Part shown: in pieces, positions 22,622 to 32,489 of the stretch
Layout of the letters: each line of letters opens with the position of its first letter
Position numbering within the stretch: position 1 is the stretch's first letter
From: Ectocarpus siliculosus
Lineage: Eukaryota > Sar > Phaeophyceae > Ectocarpales > Ectocarpaceae
Reading direction: 5' to 3'
Length of the DNA: 32,489 bases
Assembly: GCA_000310025.1 (NCBI GenBank)
Contig: FN649730.1
Span: 1,560,365 to 1,592,853, forward strand
The notes under the pieces: generated by a model
Seen by the model: the letters and a program-made list of their open reading frames with translations, nothing else
The model's database searches: none
What the model was told of the DNA's origin: nothing
Translations under genes and position numbers: made by a program

Positions 22622-25600
22622 GAGGAGGCGGCTGTGGTGGAGTGCGGAAGTCGACGCTGCATGCACTTGGCGGATCTGAGAGGGGGGGATTGGAGGGGTG
22701 GAGGTTCATCATCAGAGATAGGTAGAGACAGACAGACAGACAGAGTGACTGACAGACAGACAGACAGACAGACAGGTCTACAGGCGTACAGCACACAAGT
22801 TCATCGGTCAGGCGGTGAGCGCGGTCGATGCAAACAAGACACACACACACAGAGACACCAACCAGCCCCTATAATAGCACCACTAAGGACCGCACTACTA
22901 TTGAAGGATACCCCTCCCCTGCGTGCGGTACTCACTTGTGAATCTTGAACCCGAAGATGAGGGGGGTGTAGCTAGACCTAGCAGGGTCCGGCACGAGCCT
23001 GTCGAACGTGATGAAGAACAGGTGTGCAAAGGAGGTGCCGAAGAATGCGCCATCCAACGCTGCAGAAGAAAAGAAAAAAAAGGGGAAAAAAAATAGAAAT
23101 TAGCCGGCCAAGCAGCTGGTTACTCTCCCGTTCACTGCAAAGACTCCCAATACATACCCTTCGACTGCTGCGGTATTACCTCGAAAGGGAAGTCTCTCTG
23201 TAGTACTACACATTGTGATGCAAAAAAAGGAGCCAACAGAAAAGACAATACCCAAGCCAGCAGAAATGTCACAACCCTGTGAAAGTGTAAAGTTTCGACA
23301 CACCTGAAAACATAGTGAAATTATCCCAAGCATGGAAACAAAGCGCGAGTTCGCACGCCATAAGTTGAGATACCAGGAGCAAACACTACTTGGAGGTGGC
23401 GTTATGTTTTGCGGCCATTCATATCCAGCTGGTAGGTTGGATGGATGGACCCTTCAGCGTAGTCTCCGCCCCCCCCCTCCTGTCCGGGGACCCGTGTGCA
23501 TACCGGTGTTCGCCAGAAGAAAAAAAAAACACACGAACGCTAAATGGAACCAGCAGTCTGGTCGCCGGTCAGCTGGAGAGCGAGCACTTCGAACAAAAGC
23601 AATAACCGAACAACACATGTCAACCGATCGACATGGCTTCCATGGCTTCCATGGACCGGCCGCTACGCGAAGGACACAGTGAAAACGCGGCGAGATTGGC
23701 GTCTTCGCCGTAATCAACCAATTGGGAGGAGGGTATCCAAAAGTGGCAATCAACTGTGAACAAAAGGGAAAAGTCGAACACGGCCGGGAAAAAGCCTCAT
23801 AAGTGCTGCAGTACGAGGGTTCATCGGGCGAGTTAGGTGCAGTTTCAAAACCAGAAGGGGCAACAAAAAAATTGAAACGAGTGACTGAATCAACGTCTTG
23901 CCAGCATCTACGTCATTTGCAGAACCGAGCATACCTTCCTTGCGCGGTAATAGGCGGAAAAAAACTTGAATACGCCAAAAGGGAAACCACAATGTAACCA
24001 TATCGGAGTGACTACACTGCGTCGCCGGGGAAAACAAGAAAGGGGTAAAAAACGGTGTTCGTAGATAAAATTGCTTGCTGGAGGTGTGTTGATGGTATAT
24101 TTGCGTCCTGTGGGAGGTGAGAGAGGGAATTGGCGCGGATGGGTGTCATGTCACTCACGTTCACCACCGTAGGGACTGACGGTGTTGTAAACGTCGCAGC
24201 ACCGCGGGCAGTAGAGTTTCACCGCCTCCTTCTTCGGTTCGTCGAAAATGCCCACCTGTTCGGATTCGGAGGGGAGAAACAGAAACGACAGAAATAGACA
24301 TGACAGATAAGCACAGGGGCAGGCAGGCAGGCAGGCAGACAGACAGACACACAGACAGACACACAGACTAGACACAGAAACACAGACGGACAGAAAGACG
24401 TCAATGTGTTGAAACCAAACACTCATGAATGGAAGAAAACACGGGACCTTCTGAAAACGTACAACTTAAGCACATGCTAGTCGGCATAATACAGAAGCAA
24501 AACTTCCGTGTGCAGTAGGCGCCCCCGGGCAACACGTTGCTCGTTGAGCACAAGCGCCACAAACCCAACGCAGGGCATCAGAAAGCAGAGGAAGTGACGT
24601 GATCATCGTGTGCCAAGCGCTACACTCGTGGACGCATCACACTCATAATTCGAAGCGATTTTCGCGTGCAGTCTCCCTTACCGGCACAACCGGTTGGTTC
24701 TTGCACATGGTCCTTGGACATCTCCCGAACTCTGCCAGGCGGTACTTCTTGTACTGCACAAAAAAAATAACAGGGCCATGGGCGGGGAGGGGGGAGGGGC
24801 GGGTCACTCCTTGAGGAATACACAAAAAGTCAAACGAAGTGGCACATCTTTGAGGAACGCTGCCTCTTTCGGACGATGCCGTAAAGAAATAAAATCGAGG
24901 GGTGTGGGGTGGGGTGGGGGGCACTTCATTCGGATACAAAAAAGATGCGGAACCTCTCCGGATGAGATGCTGTTCTCGAGGCCTTTCCAGCTTTGGGTGG
25001 GACACCTCGGCTAGTCTTGTCTTGGAGACGACCTTCGCTTCCCCGTCACTGTTTGGGAAAAAAAAACTGTTGTGGTTCCTAATGGATTGTTTCATAGCAC
25101 CTTAAATCATTGAGTGTTACCAACGTTTGGCGAACAAGGCCAACACATAGTTGTACCAATTGAATCTACAGTAGGTGGACCAAGCCACCTGCTACTAGTG
25201 CTCACGCCAATGGCGTGGACCACGCCCGTCCGACAAGACATCAAACCAACAACAACGTTATTTAGCACAAGCAACAACAGACGACGAGACGAACGACCTG
25301 CGTCACGCTACAACACACCATCGCTTCGAGGCCCCTTGCGGTGACGATGAAGCGAGCGTGAATCATGCCGTAGAGCATGAAGGCCGACTGAGCCACCACC
25401 GGGTCTTGGGGTTCATCCGCAGCTTCAAACAACGAAGAAAACGTGCACCGTAGAGAAAAAAAGAAAAAAAAAGTTGTCATGTTTTTTCCATGCACCAACC
25501 CAATGATCTGTCTCACGACGTAGGCTTCAAAGAGAAGGTAAGGTATTGTGAACAGAGGTGTGTATGACGACACGCGTTGCAACGAGGGCCCATGAAACGT

Positions 25601-26049
25601 ATCAGAGGCGGCTGCGTCTGGGGGTGCTGTTGGACATGGCGAGAAAACGAGAGTCAGCGATGCGGAATAAGCGAATGTGGAGATCAACAGCCTAAGAGGG
25701 TTGTTCCTTACCAGTTCGGTCCAGGATGATGTCCAGGCAGCCCTGGAAATTGGCGAAGTGGTGCCGCAGGCCGTACAGGTTGAACCCATCCTCGATGTAG
25801 CTTCTGTCCACCTCGCACAACATACCTGAAACAAGTTCATACGGCGTACATCGCAATGGAACGCCACAAAAGGCTGGTTTTCTTCCCACTCGCTGCAAAG
25901 AAATCAACACGTCCCTTCGAATGCGGTACTTTCTCGAACGGCCGTCTCTCTATTGATTGTATGTAATTTTCTCAAAAAAGAGATAGGAGAGCATGGAGCT
26001 TACAGACGCAGCCTGTGGTGCGCCAGATATGTTGCATGGCGAATGCCAT
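20043..26049 (-). CDS. CSNK2B: Casein kinase II regulatory (beta) subunit with long low-complexity tail
   Basis: CK2-beta dimerises through a zinc finger and docks two catalytic alpha subunits. Core exons (minus strand): 25712-25825 (CEVDRSYIEDGFNLYGL), 25319-25422 (FMLYGMIHARFIVTARGL), 24682-24753 (FGRCPRTMCKNQPVVP), 24159-24255 (KLYCPRCCDVYN), 22936-23059 (LDGAFFGTSFAHLFF, ending FGFKIH). The zinc ligands CPRTMC and CPRC are present. All introns are GT-AG and every phase matches. The acidic loop after LDIILD is shorter than in animals. The usual C-terminus (about 215 residues in total) is replaced: in phase, exon 22675 runs through KSAKCMQRRLPH into 15 Gln and Gly/Ala/Ser-rich sequence up to the gap at 22130, then 21869 to about 22027, 21110-21183, and 20043-20718 ending ETKRMRVS-stop. 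Visible codons exceed 660. Exon 1 (26004-26049, MAFAMQHIWRTTGCV) fits by phase but lacks the usual W--WFC motif, so the true start is unsure. Confidence 0.9.
22031..22130. other. Assembly gap (100 N)
   Basis: Exactly 100 N, the conventional size for a gap of unknown length. It interrupts the exon encoding the Gln/Gly-rich tail of CK2-beta, so the frame and any intron across it cannot be checked. On the far side the favoured minus frame begins with a TAG touching the gap, which could be a splice acceptor. Confidence 0.95.
22576..22620 (-). repeat. CAG repeat encoding 15 Gln in CK2-beta
   Basis: Fourteen pure CAG codons plus one CAA, read on the minus strand, giving an uninterrupted run of 15 Gln about 15 residues into the tail. 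A second run of nine Gln (CAG/CAA mixed) lies in the last exon at about 20507-20540. Confidence 0.9.
22726..22775. repeat. GACA microsatellite in CK2-beta intron
   Basis: GACAGACA units with one interruption (GAGTGACT), about 50 bp, lying in the intron between the last conserved-core exon and the polyQ exon. On the sense strand it reads as CTGT repeats upstream of the acceptor. Confidence 0.85.
23114..23206. repeat. Intronic interspersed repeat, copy A
   Basis: The segment starts AGCTGGTTACTCTCCC, continues with CACTGCAAAGA and CCCTTCGACTGC, then GCGGTA-T-CTCGAA and GTCTCTCT. The same order of blocks is found at 25872-25964, in the same orientation, in another intron of the same gene. The copies differ by many substitutions and small indels, so they are old. 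Confidence 0.6.
24318..24395. repeat. GGCA/GACA microsatellite in CK2-beta intron
   Basis: GGCAGGCA units grade into GACAGACA and CACAGACA units over about 78 bp, just upstream (sense strand) of the exon encoding the second zinc-finger half. It resembles the GACA tract at 22726. Confidence 0.85.
25872..25964. repeat. Intronic interspersed repeat, copy B
   Basis: Counterpart of copy A at 23114: GGCTGGTTTTCTTCCC, then CGCTGCAAAGA, CCCTTCGAATGCGGTACT, CTCGAACGG and GTCTCTCT. It lies in the first intron of the CK2-beta model. In sense orientation both copies contain a TTTGCAG that could act as a cryptic splice acceptor. Confidence 0.6.
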
Positions 26050-26060
26050 CGGAAGTAGCA

Positions 26061-29000
26061 CTGAAACCAGATGTTGCTCGGCACACATGTGGCATGAGCC
26101 AGCATCCGGTAGATGGACGAAATGGGATACACAAGTGTAAGACGGCACTACAGCACCGACATGTATAGTCAAGAGCGGCGTCTACCTGCCGCAGAAGGGG
26201 TGGGCTGAGAGGGTACAAGACTATGCCCACCCCCTTCACTTTTCTTGTTTTTCTTCCTGCACAAGGTGGATCTCGATCATCCCCGAGCGACCATAAACGT
26301 AGCGGGTCCCTTTTCTCTATTATCATTGCTAAGCGATCCATTCGCTGCAATGTTTTCATCATCTGGTGGATTATTCTTTCCCTTGGAGGTGCTGATTTCT
26401 GTCTGCTGTGTCCTTAATAGGGGCCATCTTCCCTCGATCGCAACCCCCTGCATGAGCTTGGCTCCCTTCGGCACTCCTCCCCCGCCCCCCTCCTGCAACA
26501 CCCTCGCGGAAACATCCATCTTTCATCAGTCGTATCGCGCTTTGCGACGCGCCGGCAACCGACGCGATATACCAGTCCATAGGGTTGGGTGGGAAAACGG
26601 GTCCGCTTAATGCAGTCACTCCGCCCTCCCAGAGGCTAGCGGCGAGGTCTGCACGTGAGCCGCGCGAGACCCAAGCAAATAGCGCTTCCGGATCTTGTCG
26701 ACTGTCCAGGGCAGTCTGCAGAGTCGCCGATGCTCTGCCCGCGCCTCTGTGGCATGTCCTAGCTTAAGCGCTTCGAGCCTTTGGCAGATCAGTCTAGATC
26801 GTCGCCAGAGAGTGGCCGATGCTCCTCAAAATGGCTTGCCGTAGGTCCGGTAAAACCCGCTTCGTTCCTTCGCGCCATCCACACCCTATACGCCGAGGAG
26901 CAAACGCTGAGAGGATACCCAAATAGGGGAACATCGTCGCGTCCAGAGTAACCTATCTGCCTTCTCTCTTGCCTCCCTCCCAAAGGCGGCGGAACCTCCC
27001 TCGTAGCAGCGATCTGCCGATGCACCGATCTGCTGCGTGTTCGGCGATACTGCTGCAGCAACATCTGGGAGAGCGCTTTCCTGTCAGGCCAGCTTCCTTC
27101 GCGCAGACGCCTTGACTTGCGTCACGCGCGCGTAGATCCGGTGGCGTACGACCAACCCCAACTCGAACCCAGCCGTTCCGCCCATCAGTGCTACGCGTGA
27201 ACCGGTAGGATCCTTCCGCCGAAAGCCTCAGGTGGCATGGACGTACCATAGATGCTTCTCAATGGCTACGCGTGCGCTTTAGCTGTGGGCGGGAAACCAG
27301 CCAGTCTTTGGGGGAGAGTGACGAAACGGTGCAGAGGCGTCGAACGCTTCCGAACCGCATCGGCATGTTTCTTCCCGTTCCATGGGCTACAAGAGCTCGT
27401 GAACCTCTCCATACACGCAATCGGGGCACGGCAGAATCCTTCCAGGAAAATTATTTGCAAGAGTCAGCAACCACCAGTCAGACTCCTATACAAGCACACA
27501 CTACCTCTTTGGCCTCCGTGACGCGCATTCCCGGGAAGTTTTTCCACCGCGCGTCTGATACTGACGTGTTTTCCCCCCATGACTTTCGCTACGTCGCGTG
27601 CTCCTAAGTGCACCGGATGGGATGGTGCGGCGTGAGGCCAAGCCAGAACGTCTCCTGTTTTCGCGGGTGCGTTTGTTGGACTACGACAACGGCAGAGTGC
27701 CTGATCTTCGTCTCTGGCCCTCTCCATTACTTGCTTCTGCTCTCCTCTGGGACGGCTTGTGCGCCTTCTTCTGCGGGTGTGCGTCCTAACTGGCATCGAC
27801 CATGCTAGGCGACTGACTAGCGAGACACGCGTCGTCCCACCGTAGGTAACATGACACAAGATACCACATCCCCTGGACCGATTTTCAAAGCGCGATTACT
27901 CCACGAGGAATAGCACTATTATAGTACTACGTCAAACTCGCAAAACACGTTATCGGAAAGCTCTCCACGATACGGTCCCAACGCCGCCATCTTCGGCACC
28001 GTTTCCGCTCTTTCTACGGAGAAATCGAGCTTTGGAAAATCGGTCCAGGGGGTGTGACGTCTTACGCAACCTACCGCAAGTGTGTGCCCGTGGACAAGAT
28101 GCTTCCTTGAATTATTCTTCCAAAACGGTGCGCCCACGTCTTTGGCTACATTTATGGCAGCAGGCGAAGAGTGATGTGGAAGAGGACAAGAGAGCAAGTA
28201 CGCACAGCCTCTGCTGCTGCCGCACCCGCGCTGCACGCATGACCTCGAGGTACGGCCACGGTTAAGCACACAACCTAATCATACGCGAGCGCGCAAGATA
28301 ATCACCATCACGATGGAAACTCGAGGTCGGTTCATCACCACATCTCTTCTGGACGTAGATTTTTCCGCCCTTCGGTATTATGTTTGGGTGGCACCAGCCG
28401 GGGTCGCCAGCAGGAAGGCCACAGAGGGATTTTGTCCATTTTCTACACCTGCTGCAGAAATATTCAGCCTTGCACTTTCCCTCGTCGGGCGTTGAGTTTG
28501 AATATTGTGCACACACGAAATCGTTGCCGATCGAATCGTTTGGGGTTTTGTAACTCGAGAAAAAGCATGCCGGTCTTCTTTGTGGCTTCGACGAGAATCG
28601 ATTTCACATCGAAACGTTGCGAAAGTTGTACTACCAAATGGCCCCGGGTTTGAACCGGAAAAATGCGGAGTGGTGGGCGTGAAGCACAGCAGAGGTATCG
28701 AGTGTCTCCCTGAGTTTATCGCTGGTCGACTACGGTTCTACTGCTGTTCCCTGAGCCGTGACCAAACAGACTCTTTCAAAAGACGCTGTGCGGCGGCTCA
28801 AAAGACAGGAGGGGTAACGGCCCGCTATGAGGATATACAAAAGTGGCACGCACGTACGATTCTCTACAACAGGCCATTGGTGGGGGACTCAGGGGTCGAA
28901 CACCGCCGTGATTGGCCAACCGGGAAACATAAGAAGAGGGTGTTCATGCTCGGAGAAGCGGAGATTGGCTATCCCGCGAAGAAACAATCGCGACAACGAA

Positions 29001-31092
29001 GAGAGATTGGTTTTTGGAAAAAGGAAAAGGCCCCGAGATCGAGACTGCTGTGCACTGCGCACCTCTCTTTGCACCCTACCACGACCTGACCTCATGTTGG
29101 CAGTTCCCTGACTGGGCCGAACGCGATTGGCGCACTGGTCGGGCGGATAGAAACTACACGCTTTTTCCGCTGCTGGGAAGCTGTAATCAATTGCATTCCG
29201 CTTCTGTGCGCCATCTCAACTTTTCGCGCCTGCTGGTGGCTCTCGCTTCTTGTTCTCACAGAATGAATGTGAGGTGCGGTCGAGAGCCAATTGCAGGTGG
29301 TGTGCCAAAGAGACTAGGGGACAACCCAATTTCATGGTTGCCAAAGGGCAACACACCGAGGATGAGGTGCGGGAAAAGCGGCTGATGGTTAGGTCCTGTG
29401 TGCATGCTGGCGTGTTTTCATAGCGCTTTCGTGCGGTCAACATTTGGCTAAACGCCGCACATGCTGACCACGTCACCCCGCGTCATCGATTCCGCCGCAT
29501 CTGGCTGTGGGGCGTATCGCTAACCTACGTTCGGTACCTGCCAGCTGCCCTTGTGCAGATAGCGTCAACACGACGCGAGCCCTCTTTGTCCAAGAGTCCT
29601 ACTGGAGCCCTCGTAATTGGGCTTTTCAAACCGAGCGCCAGGGTTAACGTGTAAAATAGGCCCTAAGCGCTTTCCCGAGCGACGGTCTGGCGATTCAAAA
29701 CCGCACACCACACAAAAAGCCCAAAGCCAAACACCCCCATGAACAAAACAGCAACAGGAGACAGCAGGAATGTTGTTTATGGAGGAGATGTGAGCGCAAG
29801 GATACCGCGGTGTGTGCGCTGCTGTTGTGCTACCTGCAGCACCGGGAGGGAGGCAGCGACGTAACAAAATGGGTGCGCGCCGGCTTTAAAAAAAGCATGA
29901 TAGAGTCCCTCTGGCTGTCTTTTCGGGGCGTTGCGTCGATGACGTGTCCTGTGTCACACAACGACCTCCACAAACGACTACGGACCAGATCGGAGAAAAA
30001 AGACCTTTCGAGATTCAGAATCTAAAATGTCGGCAGCCAGAGATGACGAGGCTTCATCGTGCAAGGCAACGCCGCTTCTATCAGCCTGCCGATCGCCTCG
30101 TACCAGGCCAAAGTCCTACGCTAGAGCGTCATAGGTGATCAGCACGTGCACAGGTCTCGCTAACCCCAAACTCGCACACCCCATGAAACGACACATGGGT
30201 GTGTCGCCTGCTGGGCGCTGGGGCCGGAAAGAGAAAAAAGAGCGCGCATATTTTTTTCGATATGACGCCGGGAGCAGCGGGGGCGGCCTTCGTTTGCCCG
30301 GAAAATCTTTACCGCTCAGCCTCCGGGGCAGATCTTCAGCGACTGCACGGATACTTCACTGCCTAGTGAGTGAATGTTGCCGCTTTCCCGCCCCAATGGG
30401 AATGCAGCGCTGGTGTTGTCTGCTGCCGCCGCAGCCGCCGCCCATACCTCTCTGTCGAGAGAATAACCTCCCCCCCCGCCCTCCGTGTAGCTCTGGAGCG
30501 CCTTTCCTCCTTCTACCGGGGCGAATGTTTCTAGCTGCAATGGGCGTCGTCGATTGGCAATGGTTCTTCTCGCTGCGTGTCTCACCTGATGTTGCTACCG
30601 GCCTCTCCTGGCGCAGCCCTTATCTCTCTCCCGCAGCGTGCGTGTCCTGCTTTGGTTGCTATTATTTTCATTTTGCGAAGGCCAAAAAAGCCAGGGGGCA
30701 CGCAGACGAATAACTTATGCCCCCTCCCTAGTTTTTATTTTTTTTTATCGTCACTGTGTGTCTGGGATGACGCATGACGTACGTACCTCGTATTGTTCTT
30801 GATCAACGCCGCTCCGTCGCGGCTCGATGGCAAAAGTGCAATAAAAGATGGCAGCCCGCGCACTTAATTATGGGAAACACGGCATAAGAACGTTTGTGTT
30901 TTTTTGTTCGCATCCTCTTCTATGCATATACTATGTCTAAACACACACTGCTGCTCACTGTCGGACAGAGAGAGATAGATGGAGAGAGACGTCTCTCCTG
31001 CGGCGACACCAAAAAAGGTATGCGTATGTAGACTGCGGTATTCAAGGGCGGCGGGGGGCGTGGCCTCCTGAGACCAAGACAGAGAACCCGAG
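26061..31092. other. Long stretch with no recognisable gene; may hold promoters of both flanking genes
   Basis: It lies between the 5' end of CK2-beta (minus) and the 5' end of the methyltransferase (plus), so the two genes diverge from here. A splice acceptor at 26061 suggests that a non-coding or coding first exon of CK2-beta is further right; I could not place it. Open frames of up to 194 codons (28505-29089 plus, 30135-30713 plus) have no recognisable domain. No TATA or other element could be assigned with confidence. Confidence 0.4.
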
Positions 31093-32457
31093 ATGAACAA
31101 GCCGGTGAACGCAGCAAGCAGTGTCCCTCCTGTCCTGTTCCTGGTGATAGCCAACATCTCCAAGCGCTGCAACATTCGCTCTCTCATCGCGTCGGCGGTG
31201 GCCTTTCAAGCAGAAATTCTCATTGGTGAGAAAGATGGTTGTTGCCAGAGACATTCAGAGATTCCGACACACGTATATGCATGGATCTCCTTCTCTCTAG
31301 TATCCATACGTTGGGGTTGCCTCGTGCGTGCCTTGCACTACGGAACTCGATCGAGAAGATGGCGTTGCCAAGTTGTACCTACACACGTCTTCTTGCCAAC
31401 AAAGATTGATTGATTGTTGGTGCCAACCTCCACAGCAACCACGAGCTGATGAGTCTGTACCCTTTTTTGTCTTGGGCACGGTTATACTACTCTGCTGCTG
31501 ACCTGGAGCAACTCCTATTTCAGCTTCCCGTGTCTTGTGTTGCGTAGTTTCGATTGTCTGTGAGCCCCGCAGTGTAGTTATGTACTAATTCATGACGGTA
31601 GTCTGCAGTGCGATACACCATCTGGTAGGCGCTGCTATAGACTTGAGCTCATGATTCATCCGTTTCGAACGGGGTAGTAAATATGTTTTCTGCGCAGCCG
31701 CTGGCCCCTTAAATCAGCAAGTGAGCCATCAGGGTCTTATGGATTGCTACGCGTGCGTGTAGACCTCAGCCCTACACGTGCAGTGGTTGGCCCCCCAAGA
31801 AATATACTGCCGGCTTTTCTTGTAGAAGAACCCCCCCCCCCTCCCTCCGCCCGTCTCTCCCTTCCGAGGGGATCGAAAGGATCAGTGAGCGTCAATCAAC
31901 ACCCTACACATGAGATGGAGAAAATAAACATAGTAGTGCAAAGGAGTCATGGTTACTGGAGACGACCGGTTGTACGTGCAGGAGCTTAATCGTGCCCAGC
32001 AGCCTGTTGTGCGTTTTCGGACTGTCTGCGTGATTCACCTCCTAATGTAAGCGAAGAAACCATGAGGTAACCCCTCCCCTTCTGCCTCCCACGGCGGATC
32101 ATATATATGCCAGCTCAGCCCCTCTTTTCCATCCCGCTTGTTTTGTTCACCGATATTCTCCCCGTCCCTCCTTCTTTCCCTCCCTCCCTCCCTCCCTCCC
32201 TCCCCCCCTCTCATTTCTCTTCTCGCACACGACGTTCTTCCTCATCAGTCGGCCAGCCGAAGTTCTCCATCGAGACGCACGCTCCGAGAGGCCTCCCCCC
32301 CGGGATAACCTTCACGAGGTTTTCGGACCTGCCGTCGTGCCGGGACTACGTGCACTCGAGAGGGGGCACGCTGATTGGCGTCGAGATCGGGGGGGGTGCG
32401 AGGAACATCGACGAGGAACCATTCCTGGGAACGTGCGCGTTCATGCCCGGAAACGAG
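31093..32457 (+). CDS. SpoU/TrmH-type RNA 2'-O-methyltransferase, 5' part
   Basis: SpoU (SPOUT) enzymes 2'-O-methylate riboses in tRNA or rRNA using S-adenosylmethionine bound in a C-terminal trefoil knot. Exon 31093-31225 starts at an ATG and encodes VPPVLFLVIANISKRCNIRS, then AVAFQAEILI. It joins by a GT-AG intron (phase 1) to exon 32249-32457, giving IVGQPKFSI across the junction, then FTRFSDLPSCRDYV, GGTLIGVEI, EEPFLGTCAFMPGNE. This follows the family order: motif 1 (N--------A-AF), the GVEI strand, and the start of motif 2, GNEG-GL. The second exon stops inside GNEG and the rest of the knot lies past the window. In motif 1 the usual Arg (as in NVGTLLRSA) is Ala here (NIRSLIASA), which is unusual. 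Substrate cannot be told. The first ATG is assumed to be the start; an upstream targeting exon cannot be excluded. Confidence 0.85.
32178..32205 (+). repeat. CCCT repeat forming a polypyrimidine tract
   Basis: Seven or so CCCT units followed by a C run, within a longer pyrimidine-only stretch, about 45 bp before the acceptor TCATCAG of the second methyltransferase exon. It probably doubles as the splicing polypyrimidine tract. Confidence 0.8.
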
Positions 32458-32463
32458 GCAAGT
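32458..32463 (+). other. Probable GC-AG intron donor in the methyltransferase gene
   Basis: The exon ends ...GGAAACGAG directly followed by GCAAGT, the strict consensus of GC-AG introns. The break falls within the family motif GNEG, exactly where the frame otherwise runs to a stop 9 bases later. There is no GT donor at this place. Confidence 0.65.
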
Positions 32464-32489
32464 ATTAGTTAGTTAGCGCCCGCGATTAA

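Noticed and set aside
22007-22948. 313-codon plus-strand ORF across the gap, with poly-Cys and poly-Pro
   Set aside because: Antisense of the CAG repeat and Gly/Ala tail of CK2-beta; it also depends on reading through the N gap.
28640-28660. B-box-like GGTTCAAACCC on the minus strand
   Set aside because: No A box at tRNA spacing and no cloverleaf can be drawn.
28505-29089. 194-codon plus-strand ORF
   Set aside because: Long enough to notice, but no domain, no good start context, no splice partners, and composition like its non-coding surroundings.
30135-30713. 192-codon plus-strand ORF upstream of the methyltransferase
   Set aside because: No recognisable domain and no splice junction that joins it to the methyltransferase exon; Cys/Pro/Arg-rich as expected from chance GC-rich frames.

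Overview
The window is nuclear DNA from an intron-rich eukaryote. Genes are split into short exons with GT-AG introns of about 0.2-1.5 kb. Intergenic DNA is long and full of microsatellites and transposon debris, and one 100-base assembly gap is present (22031-22130). The spliced proteins, the Gln/Gly/Ala-rich protein tails, the copia-type debris and the general texture would fit a stramenopile such as a brown alga (Ectocarpus-like). That assignment is inference; no rRNA or organelle marker is present. Nothing suggests a prokaryotic operon, phage or CRISPR.

Layout. 1-4.1 kb: no recognisable gene, but a compact 191-bp MITE with TA target duplication (2075-2265). 4.1-4.6 kb: a decayed tRNA-like element and two possible exons of an unrecognised Ala-rich helical protein, all minus strand. 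6.5-8.1 kb: a broken Ty1/copia-type element (possible LTR, Gln-rich gag-like ORF, protease-region fragment). 11.0-15.8 kb, minus: the C-terminal part of a HECT E3 ubiquitin ligase (UBE3A-like) that can be reassembled exon by exon but carries at least two frameshifts; no 5' part was found, so it looks like a truncated pseudogene. 20.0-26.05 kb, minus: the best gene here, a casein kinase II regulatory (beta) subunit. Its six conserved-core exons join in perfect phase and continue into a very long low-complexity tail (polyQ, polyG, Ala/Gly) that makes the protein more than three times the usual length. 26.1-31.1 kb: no recognisable gene. 31.1 kb to the end, plus: the first two coding exons of a SpoU/TrmH-type RNA 2'-O-methyltransferase, cut by the window edge, with a probable GC-AG intron.

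The genes are independent housekeeping-type loci (kinase regulation, ubiquitin ligation, RNA methylation). I see no cluster acting as one pathway. The main novelty is the CK2-beta tail, the state of the HECT copy, the altered motif 1 of the methyltransferase, and several small repeats.
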